Shown here: piece by piece, positions 1 through 5,342 of the stretch
Position numbering within the stretch: position 1 is the first letter of the stretch
Layout: each line of letters begins with the position of its first letter
DNA from: Acidobacteriota bacterium
GTDB lineage: Bacteria; Acidobacteriota; JAAYUB01; JAMOQF01
DNA length: 5,602 bases
Assembly (NCBI GenBank): GCA_027040585.1
Contig: JALULU010000407.1
Location: 1 to 5,602 of the forward strand
Direction of reading: 5' to 3'
Program-made: the position numbers and the translations under genes
The notes under the pieces: model-generated
The model's input: only the letters and a program-made list of their open reading frames with translations
Told to the model about the DNA's origin: nothing
The model's database searches: none

Positions 1-545
1 TGGAATTAAAGAAGGTGTTTAACCATGAGTTGGTTGGTGTTATCTATATGAAACAACCCCAGACCATCTATGCAAAGGTGGAAAACAGTCATGGATTAAT
101 AAGAGATTCTATCCAAAATTCCATTGTTCAGATTGCCCAGGTTTTTGATAAGGATTTTGATGGTGTTGAGATTTTTCAAAATCTTTCAAATAGATTAAAA
201 GAGTCTTTAAAATTAAGAGATGATTTAAAATCATTAATTTCCTTTGTAAAAAATTTCCAGGTGGATATTGATAAAAAAGATGTAACTACGTTAATTGAAA
301 AATTAGCTGAATTCAGGGATATTTCGCTTAAGTACTTGATGTACAGAGATTGGGATGATTTTGAAAGATTTATGGAGGAGGTTATAATAACCTCTGGCGC
401 ATCTGGATTAAAAGATGTACTTCATAGATTTGAAGTCTATCTTGAGGCGCTTTTAGGTGAGGTTAATAAAAGAGCTGTGCTTCAAAATTATAAGGATAAA
501 AAAGGTTCTGAGGATGAGTCAGATCTCCTTGATACACAAGGTTAA
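1..545 (+). CDS. C-terminal part of a helical protein of unknown family (5' end outside window)
   Basis: The reading frame is open from the window edge (first complete codon at base 3) to a TAA at 543-545, so about 180 residues are visible. Possible in-frame starts are a GTG at 15 and an ATG at 48, but neither has a convincing Shine-Dalgarno sequence at the right distance. The residues before ATG48 (HELVGVIYMKQP) look like ordinary protein, so I read this as a truncated gene that begins upstream. A short strand-like stretch is followed by a long, mostly helical region with amphipathic Leu/Ile/Phe spacing and many charged residues. The tail is hydrophilic and acidic (KGSEDESDLLDTQG). There is no signal peptide, membrane segment, Walker motif or metal-binding cluster in the visible part. 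I do not recognise the family and assign no function. A probable promoter and a weak terminator lie between it and hsp20, so it is probably not part of the heat-shock transcript. Confidence 0.75.
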   Translation, partial: ELKKVFNHELVGVIYMKQPQTIYAKVENSHGLIRDSIQNSIVQIAQVFDKDFDGVEIFQNLSNRLKESLKLRDDLKSLISFVKNFQVDIDKKDVTTLIEKLAEFRDISLKYLMYRDWDDFERFMEEVIITSGASGLKDVLHRFEVYLEALLGEVNKRAVLQNYKDKKGSEDESDLLDTQG

Positions 546-581
546 ACTTACCTATATTTTTTAAGAAACTTTTCTACAGAT

Positions 582-603
582 TGAGGAAAAATTCCCCATT
601 TTT
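582..603 (+). terminator. Weak candidate terminator of the upstream gene
   Basis: A short stem pairs TGAGGAA (582-588) with TTCCCCA (592-598) across an AAA loop, with one A-C mismatch, and is followed by five T (599-603). It lies 37 bases after the upstream stop codon and just before the probable hsp20 promoter, where a terminator would be expected. The stem is short and contains a mismatch, so it may be chance, or a protein-binding dyad. Confidence 0.3.
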
Positions 604-624
604 CTAAAATAAAACTCTAAAAAA

Positions 625-641
625 TTGGCATCTGTTTTGCT
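625..641 (+). promoter_or_regulatory. Sigma-54-type (-24/-12) promoter of hsp20
   Basis: The sequence TTGGCATCTGTTTTGCT matches the sigma-54 consensus TTGGCACG-N4-TTGCW. The near-invariant GG (627-628) and GC (639-640) are separated by exactly 10 bases, and only the CG after TTGGCA is replaced (by TC). Taking C640 as -12, transcription would start near 652 and give a leader of about 28 bases carrying a strong ribosome binding site (GGGAGG, 667-672). A sigma-70 reading TTGCTC-N17-TAAATA (637-665) would start transcription inside that binding site and is less likely. An extended -10 reading (TGC-TCTAAA, 638-646) would start near 653 and cannot be excluded. A true sigma-54 promoter would need an AAA+ activator bound upstream. 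Confidence 0.55.
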
Positions 642-642
642 C

Positions 643-661
643 TAAATTTGTGTGAAATTTA
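643..661 (+). promoter_or_regulatory. Perfect 7-bp dyad centred on the predicted hsp20 start site (possible operator)
   Basis: TAAATTT (643-649) and AAATTTA (655-661) are perfect inverted repeats around GTGTG. The centre is base 652, which is also the start site predicted from the sigma-54-like promoter. The position suits a repressor operator; in RNA it could form only a weak A-U hairpin just before the ribosome binding site. The sequence is unlike the HrcA/CIRCE operator (TTAGCACTC-N9-GAGTGCTAA). Short A/T dyads are not rare in AT-rich DNA, so function is inferred only from position. Confidence 0.3.
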
Positions 662-679
662 AATAAGGGAGGTGAAAAA

Positions 680-1135
680 ATGACAAGACTAACAAGATAT
701 GATCCATTTATGAAATTACAAAAAGATCTGGATAAACTTTTTAGATTGCCTTTTGATTTGCCAAATCTTTTAGAGGGAGAAGGTGAAGATCTCGGTGTTT
801 CTGAATGGTATCCAAGAATGGATGTGGTTGAAAAGGACAAAGAGATACTTGTGAAAATGGATTTACCGGGAATGGAAGAGAAAAACATTAATATCTCTGT
901 AGAGGGAAACATCCTTACCATTTCTGGTGAAAGGAAAATGGAAAAGAAAGAAGAAAGGGAAAATTATCACAGAATTGAAAGGTTATATGGGGAATTTTCA
1001 AGGAGTTTGACACTTCCAAACAGTGTTGAAGTGGACAAAATCAATGCTAAATATAAAAATGGAGTACTTGAGGTAAGTCTTCCAAAGAAAGAAGAGGCTA
1101 AACCGAAAAAAATTTCAATTAAAGTTGAGAAATAA
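680..1135 (+). CDS. hsp20: Small heat-shock protein, Hsp20/alpha-crystallin family
   Basis: This 151-residue protein is an ATP-independent cytoplasmic holdase that binds unfolding proteins and keeps them ready for refolding by ClpB and DnaK. The N-terminal arm (1-42) opens with a DPF motif and a Leu/Phe-rich segment typical of bacterial class A members. The alpha-crystallin domain spans about 43-136. It starts with the P-x-MDVVE strand, has the DLPG turn (61-64) and ILTISGER strand region, and ends with the hallmark NGVLEVSLPK (127-136, with GVL at 128-130). The C-terminal tail carries the I-x-I oligomerisation motif (ISI, 145-147). Length is normal. The ATG at 680 is supported by GGGAGG seven bases upstream. 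It is the first gene of the heat-shock cluster, 134 bases after the previous gene and behind a sigma-54-like promoter. Its stop codon touches a strong terminator, so hsp20 is probably made in excess over grpE and clpB. Confidence 0.96.
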   Translation: MTRLTRYDPFMKLQKDLDKLFRLPFDLPNLLEGEGEDLGVSEWYPRMDVVEKDKEILVKMDLPGMEEKNINISVEGNILTISGERKMEKKEERENYHRIERLYGEFSRSLTLPNSVEVDKINAKYKNGVLEVSLPKKEEAKPKKISIKVEK

Positions 1136-1136
1136 A

Positions 1137-1160
1137 GGGGAGTTACCTCCCCTTTTTTTT
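1137..1160 (+). terminator. Strong intrinsic terminator or attenuator between hsp20 and grpE
   Basis: A perfect 6-bp GC-rich stem, GGGGAG (1137-1142) with CTCCCC (1147-1152), closes a TTAC loop and is followed by eight T (1153-1160). AAA at 1134-1136 can extend the stem by pairing with the first T residues. The stem begins two bases after the hsp20 stop codon (1133-1135). Only 19 bases separate the T-run from the grpE start codon, and I see no adequate promoter there. The element probably acts as a partial terminator that lowers grpE-clpB expression relative to hsp20, and would also protect the 3' end of a short hsp20 mRNA. Confidence 0.88.
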
Positions 1161-1179
1161 ATGTATAAGGAGTTAAAAT

Positions 1180-1689
1180 ATGAAGCAGAAAGATGAAAGA
1201 AAAGAGAAGAGAGTCACCAAAAAGGAATTAGAGGAAAAGATAAAAAAACTGGAAAATGAAGTAAAAGAAAAGAATGAACTTTATCTTCGTGCTCTCGCTG
1301 ATTATGACAATTTGAGAAAAAGAATGGAAAATGAAATTAACGGAAAAGTTAAAGAGGGAAAAACAGGTTTAATAAATGATTTGATTACTGTTGTTGACAG
1401 TATGGAACATGGATTGAAACATATGGGGGAAGTTAAAGGTTGTGATGAAATAAAAGAAGGAGTTGAGGCAATTTTTTCACAAATGGTTAATCTTCTTGAA
1501 AAACATGGTGTAAAAAGATTAGAGGTTAAAAGGGGAGATGACTTTGATCCAAACCACTGTGAAGCAATTGGTTTTTTAGAGGATAATTCCTTGGAGGAAA
1601 ATAAAATAGCCCGTGTTTATCAGCAGGGCTATATGATAGATGGGAAACTTTTACGGCCTGCAAAGGTGTTAGTTTCTAAAAAGAATTAA
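1180..1689 (+). CDS. grpE: GrpE, nucleotide exchange factor for DnaK
   Basis: GrpE is a cytoplasmic dimer that opens the ATPase domain of DnaK to release ADP, allowing substrate release. The 169-residue protein has the expected build. A highly charged helix (about 1-58) forms the long dimer coiled coil and contains the family motif LRALADYDNLRKR (37-49). A helical bundle follows (about 60-108). The C-terminal beta domain (about 110-169) contacts DnaK and has the signature FDPNHCEAIG (122-131) and QQGYMIDGKLLRPAKVLV (148-165). In the usual signature F-[DN]-P-x-x-H-x-A, the His position is Cys127 here, with a His just before it (126). The ATG at 1180 follows AAGGAG by seven bases. clpB starts 11 bases after the stop codon, so grpE and clpB are clearly co-transcribed. 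The usual partners dnaK and dnaJ are not adjacent. A promoter of its own is not visible; expression probably comes by read-through of the terminator at 1137-1160. Confidence 0.95.
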   Translation: MKQKDERKEKRVTKKELEEKIKKLENEVKEKNELYLRALADYDNLRKRMENEINGKVKEGKTGLINDLITVVDSMEHGLKHMGEVKGCDEIKEGVEAIFSQMVNLLEKHGVKRLEVKRGDDFDPNHCEAIGFLEDNSLEENKIARVYQQGYMIDGKLLRPAKVLVSKKN

Positions 1690-1700
1690 AGGGAGGATAT

Positions 1701-4307
1701 ATGAATATTGAAAAAATGACACAAAAAGTTAGAGAGGCGATTGGCCAGGCACAGGCAATTGCTGTTAAAAGGGGACATCAATATATAGATAATGAACATC
1801 TTGTACTTGCTCTTTTGAGCCAAGAAGATGGGATAGTGCCGAGAATTTTTGCAAAAATGGGAGTTCCGGTACCTGAATTTAGAGAAAGAGTTGAACAGGA
1901 ATTGAATAAAATTCCATCCGTGAGTGGAAGTGGAGTAGCCACGGAAAGTATATATATTTCTGGAGCGTTAAACAGAGTTCTAATTCAGGCAGAAGAAATA
2001 GCAAAGGGGATGAAGGATGAATTTTTGAGTGCTGAACACATTTTGCTTGCAATTTCAAAAGATAGTGGGAATTTTCCAGTATCAAAACTATTTAAAGAAT
2101 TTGGGATAAATGAAAAAAATATTCAAGTTGCCTTAAAAGACATTAGGGGCTCTCAGAGGATTACTTCTGAAAATCCTGAAGAGACCTATGAAGTACTTGA
2201 AAAATATGGAAGAGATTTGGTAAAGGAGTCGGCCAAGGGGAAACTTGACCCTGTTATTGGTAGAGATCATGAGATAAGAAGAATAATAAGAATTCTTTCA
2301 AGAAAGACTAAAAATAATCCTGTGTTAATTGGAGAACCAGGTGTAGGTAAAACGGCTATAGTTGAAGGACTTGCACAGAGAATTTTCAAAGGGGATGTTC
2401 CTGAAAGTTTAAAGGATAAGACTATTTTTGCCCTTGATATGGGGGCTTTAATTGCTGGTGCAAAATATAGAGGAGAATTTGAGGAAAGACTTAAAGCGGT
2501 TTTAAAGGAAATTGAGGAATCAAATGGGAGAATAATTTTATTCATAGATGAAATTCACAATATAGTTGGAGCAGGTAGAACTGAGGGTTCAATGGATGCT
2601 GGAAATCTTTTAAAGCCAATGCTTGCAAGGGGAGAACTTCACTGTATAGGTGCAACAACCTATGATGAATATAGAAAATATATTGAAAAAGATCCAGCAC
2701 TTGAAAGACGTTTTCAACCTGTTTATGTGGATGAACCAACTTTAGAGGACACCATTTCAATTTTAAGGGGGCTTAAGGAAAGATTTGAACTGCACCATGG
2801 TGTGAGAATAGCAGATGGCGCAATAGTGGCTGCTGCTACGCTTTCTCACAGATATATATCAGATAGATTTTTGCCAGATAAGGCAATAGATTTAATTGAT
2901 GAAGCGGCGGCAATGATAAGAACAGAGATTGATAGTATGCCCTCGGAACTTGATGAAATACTTAGAAAAATAATGCAACTTGAAATTGAAAAAGAAGCAT
3001 TGAAAAAGGAAAAAGATAAAGCCTCTAAGGAGAGGCTTGAAAATATAAAAAGAGAATTGGCAGAACTTAAATCAAAAGCAGATGTACTTAAAGCAAAATG
3101 GCAGGAAGAAAAAGAAGAAATCCAGAAGGTGAGGAAGTTAAGGGAAGAAATTGAAAAAACAAAACATGAAATTGAGATTGCAGAGAGAAATTATGACTTA
3201 AATAAGGCAGCTGAGCTAAAATTTGGAAAGCTGCAATCCCTTGAAAAAGAACTTGAAGCCCTTCAAGAGGAACTTTCTAAAAAGGGTGGTAAAAGATTAT
3301 TAAGAGAAGAAGTCACTGAAGAAGAAATAGCTGAAATAGTTGCAAAGTGGACTGGAATACCTGTCTCAAGACTTATGGAAGGAGAAAAGGAAAAATTACT
3401 TAAGTTAGGGGAAATACTTCACAGGAGAGTTGTTGGACAGGATGAAGCTGTAAATGCAGTTGTGGATTCAGTGCTAAGGGCAAGGGCGGGACTTAAGGAT
3501 CCAAGGAGACCTATTGGTTCTTTTATATTCCTTGGCCCAACAGGAGTTGGAAAGACAGAGCTTGCAAAATCACTTGCTGAAGCTCTTTTTGATACTGAAG
3601 AGAATTTAATTAGAATAGACATGTCTGAATATATGGAAAAGCACAGCGTCTCAAGACTTATAGGAGCTCCTCCGGGTTATGTGGGATATGAAGAAGGGGG
3701 ACAGCTTACTGAGGCTGTTAGAAGAAAGCCCTATTCTGTTATCCTTTTTGATGAGATTGAAAAGGCACATCCAGAGGTTTTTAACACTCTACTTCAGTTG
3801 TTAGATGATGGAAGGCTAACAGATAGTAAAGGCAGAACTGTTGATTTTAGAAATTGTGTGATTATTATGACCTCAAATATAGGTTCAAATTTTTTGATTG
3901 AAGGAATAGATGATAAGGGCGAGATAAAAAAATATGTCAGGGATAAAGTGTTTGAGGAATTGAGAAGGGGTTTCAAGCCAGAATTTTTAAACAGAATAGA
4001 TGAAATAGTACTTTTTAAACCACTTACGCTTGGTGATATGGTCAAAATTGCGGAACTTAGAATTAAAGAAGTTGCAAAAAGATTAAGGGACAAATTTATA
4101 ACCCTTGAAACAACACAGGAGGCAAAAGAATTTATAGCAAAAGCTGGATATGATCCTGTTTATGGTGCAAGGCCACTTAACAGATACATTCAGAAAAATA
4201 TTGAAGTTCCAATTGCAAGGATGATAATAGGTGGAGAAATAGTTGAAAATCAAAGAGTTGTGGTTAAAGTTGAAGGGGATAGATTAAAGTTTGAGGTTGA
4301 AAAATAA
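1701..4307 (+). CDS. clpB: ClpB, ATP-dependent protein disaggregase (Hsp100)
   Basis: ClpB is a cytoplasmic hexameric AAA+ machine that pulls polypeptides from aggregates through its central pore, working with DnaK. At 868 residues it is full length (E. coli ClpB has 857). Domains in order: Clp N-terminal repeat domain (about 1-148); first AAA+ domain with Walker A GEPGVGKT (211-218), pore-loop Tyr256 in KYRGEF, Walker B FIDE (281-284) and arginine finger region ERRF (335-338); coiled-coil M domain (about 409-528); second AAA+ domain with Walker A GPTGVGKT (612-619), pore loop GYVG (659-662), Walker B LFDE (682-685), sensor 1 TSN (724-726), arginine finger NR (764-765) and sensor 2 GARPL (822-826). 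The long M domain and absence of an IGF/IGL ClpP-binding loop after sensor 1 separate it from ClpA, ClpC and ClpX, so it should not feed the ClpP protease. The ATG at 1701 follows GGGAGG by four bases. No in-frame ATG or GTG lies near codons 145-160, where E. coli starts a short ClpB form. A strong terminator follows 20 bases after the stop codon. Confidence 0.98.
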   Translation: MNIEKMTQKVREAIGQAQAIAVKRGHQYIDNEHLVLALLSQEDGIVPRIFAKMGVPVPEFRERVEQELNKIPSVSGSGVATESIYISGALNRVLIQAEEIAKGMKDEFLSAEHILLAISKDSGNFPVSKLFKEFGINEKNIQVALKDIRGSQRITSENPEETYEVLEKYGRDLVKESAKGKLDPVIGRDHEIRRIIRILSRKTKNNPVLIGEPGVGKTAIVEGLAQRIFKGDVPESLKDKTIFALDMGALIAGAKYRGEFEERLKAVLKEIEESNGRIILFIDEIHNIVGAGRTEGSMDAGNLLKPMLARGELHCIGATTYDEYRKYIEKDPALERRFQPVYVDEPTLEDTISILRGLKERFELHHGVRIADGAIVAAATLSHRYISDRFLPDKAIDLIDEAAAMIRTEIDSMPSELDEILRKIMQLEIEKEALKKEKDKASKERLENIKRELAELKSKADVLKAKWQEEKEEIQKVRKLREEIEKTKHEIEIAERNYDLNKAAELKFGKLQSLEKELEALQEELSKKGGKRLLREEVTEEEIAEIVAKWTGIPVSRLMEGEKEKLLKLGEILHRRVVGQDEAVNAVVDSVLRARAGLKDPRRPIGSFIFLGPTGVGKTELAKSLAEALFDTEENLIRIDMSEYMEKHSVSRLIGAPPGYVGYEEGGQLTEAVRRKPYSVILFDEIEKAHPEVFNTLLQLLDDGRLTDSKGRTVDFRNCVIIMTSNIGSNFLIEGIDDKGEIKKYVRDKVFEELRRGFKPEFLNRIDEIVLFKPLTLGDMVKIAELRIKEVAKRLRDKFITLETTQEAKEFIAKAGYDPVYGARPLNRYIQKNIEVPIARMIIGGEIVENQRVVVKVEGDRLKFEVEK

Positions 4308-4325
4308 ACCTTAAAAATGTTAAAT
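4297..4325 (+). promoter_or_regulatory. Possible sigma-70-type promoter for the dus gene, overlapping the clpB end
   Basis: TTGAAA (4297-4302; 5 of 6 to TTGACA) and TTAAAT (4320-4325; 4 of 6 to TATAAT) are separated by 17 bases. A start site about seven bases downstream, near 4332, would fall at the end of the 5' arm of the clpB terminator. That transcript would lack the 5' arm, so it would not form the hairpin and would leave GGGGG (4339-4343) free just upstream of the dus start. The hexamers are A/T-rich and such matches are common in this sequence. Confidence 0.25.
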
Positions 4326-4326
4326 T

Positions 4327-4351
4327 GCCCCCTTAAATGGGGGCTTTTTTT
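4327..4351 (+). terminator. Intrinsic terminator after clpB
   Basis: A perfect 6-bp stem, GCCCCC (4327-4332) with GGGGGC (4339-4344), encloses a TTAAAT loop and is followed by seven T (4345-4351). It lies 20 bases after the clpB stop codon, a normal distance for an intrinsic terminator. The next gene's start codon is the first base after the T-run. Confidence 0.92.
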
Positions 4352-5305
4352 ATGATGGTTACTGATTTTTTTGAAAATAATAGAAAACCTCTCTTTCTTG
4401 CACCAATGGCAGAGCTTACCCACTATCCTTTTAGAAAACTTCTTGAGGAGATTGGGGGCGTTGATGTTTTCTATACGGAAATGCTTTCATCTGAACAGAT
4501 AGTATTTCAAGGTGTAGAAAAATCTATTTTTTTAAAGGGAATTGAATGTGAAAGGGGAAATCCCCTTGTTTTTCAATTGTTGGGTAATGATGTTGAAGTT
4601 TTAAAGAAGGCTTCTAAAATTTTAATTTCAATTGGCGCAGATGGGATAGATTTAAATCTTGGGTGTTCAGCGCCTTTTGTCTATAAAAGTGGTAAAGGAA
4701 GTGGTCTTTTAAATGACAGGGAAAATCTAAAAAGAATTTTATGTGGGTTAAGGGATACCATAAAAGATGTCCCCTTTAGCGTAAAAATGAGGATTGGGAT
4801 ATCTCCCGATAGAGATGAGTTTTTGGATTTAATTGGGGACATTGTTAAATGTGGTGTGGATTACGTAGTTTTACATCCAAGACTTGTAAATGAGAAATTT
4901 AGGAGAAAGGCGAGATGGGAATATATTGAATTTATAAAAAAGGAATATAATGTAATTGTTGTTGGAAATGGTGATATTACAGATTGGAAAATGGGGGTTA
5001 ATAAGTTGAATAATAAATATGTCGATGGAATAATGATTGGTAGGGAGGCTCTTTCAAATCCATGGATATTTAGAGAGATAATATTTGGTAAAAATTTAGA
5101 AAAAAATTATAGAGATTTTCTCTTAGAATTTATTGAATATGTGAGAAAATATTTACCTGAGGAAATTCAGTTAAAAAGGGTAAAACTCTTTGTAAAGTGG
5201 TTTACAAAAGAAATTTTGTTCGGCCATTATTTGTGGAAAGAAATTAACAAATGTGATAATTTAATGGGTGTAGAAAAAATAATTTTGGATTTTTTCAAAA
5301 GTTAA
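4352..5305 (+). CDS. dus: tRNA-dihydrouridine synthase (Dus family)
   Basis: This FMN enzyme uses NADPH to reduce specific uridines of tRNA to 5,6-dihydrouridine. From ATG 4352 the protein has 317 residues, normal for the family; ATG 4355 is equally possible. The TIM-barrel motifs are present in order: LAPMAELTHYPFR (16-28) at the FMN site; the active-site loop LNLGCSAPFVYKSGKGSGLL (101-120) with catalytic Cys105, where the usual Pro after Cys is Ser; SVKMRIG (143-149) with Lys145; LHPR (174-177) with His175; NGDI (206-209); and the FMN-phosphate motif GIMIGREALSNPWIF (226-240). A helical tRNA-binding domain follows (about 245-317). A longer frame beginning at ATG 4337 is rejected because that codon overlaps the loop and 3' arm of the clpB terminator. 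No normal Shine-Dalgarno is visible; GGGGG (4339-4343), eight bases before ATG 4352, is the only candidate and is also the terminator's 3' arm. The Dus subfamily and target uridine cannot be set from this sequence. Confidence 0.93.
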   Translation: MMVTDFFENNRKPLFLAPMAELTHYPFRKLLEEIGGVDVFYTEMLSSEQIVFQGVEKSIFLKGIECERGNPLVFQLLGNDVEVLKKASKILISIGADGIDLNLGCSAPFVYKSGKGSGLLNDRENLKRILCGLRDTIKDVPFSVKMRIGISPDRDEFLDLIGDIVKCGVDYVVLHPRLVNEKFRRKARWEYIEFIKKEYNVIVVGNGDITDWKMGVNKLNNKYVDGIMIGREALSNPWIFREIIFGKNLEKNYRDFLLEFIEYVRKYLPEEIQLKRVKLFVKWFTKEILFGHYLWKEINKCDNLMGVEKIILDFFKS

Positions 5306-5342
5306 AAATATTTGAATAATAAATTAATTAGCTGGTTTTTTA

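Noticed and set aside
527..560. CCTTG/CAAGG hairpin at the end of the first gene as a terminator
   Set aside because: The stem is only 5 bp, overlaps the coding end, and the nearest T-run begins about 13 bases later, too far for an intrinsic terminator.
637..665. Sigma-70 reading TTGCTC-N17-TAAATA for hsp20
   Set aside because: Transcription would begin near 672, inside the ribosome binding site, leaving hsp20 without it. The sigma-54 reading explains the sequence better.
546..679. CIRCE (HrcA) operator before hsp20
   Set aside because: No TTAGCACTC-N9-GAGTGCTAA or close variant is present in the gap.
604..921. Minus-strand open frame of 105 codons opposite the hsp20 start
   Set aside because: It lies opposite the hsp20 promoter, leader and coding sequence, which are far better supported. 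The protein is low-complexity (Ser/Phe-rich), as expected for the complement of a Lys/Glu-rich gene.
1141..1169. TATAAG (1164-1169) as a -10 element for a grpE promoter
   Set aside because: There is no -35 hexamer at the proper spacing, and the start site would remove the grpE ribosome binding site.
1161..1196. Eleven-codon open frame (ATG 1161 to TGA 1194-1196) overlapping the grpE start
   Set aside because: Its ATG directly follows the terminator T-run and has no Shine-Dalgarno; the AAGGAG inside it serves the grpE ATG.
1879..4093. Several minus-strand open frames of 67-99 codons opposite clpB
   Set aside because: They are all shadows of the highly conserved clpB frame, with no ribosome binding sites noticed and no recognisable protein features.
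4337..4351. ATG 4337 as the dus start
   Set aside because: The codon overlaps the loop and 3' arm of the clpB terminator, and the extra residues MGAFF are just translation of the stem and T-run. ATG 4352 or 4355 fits the family better.
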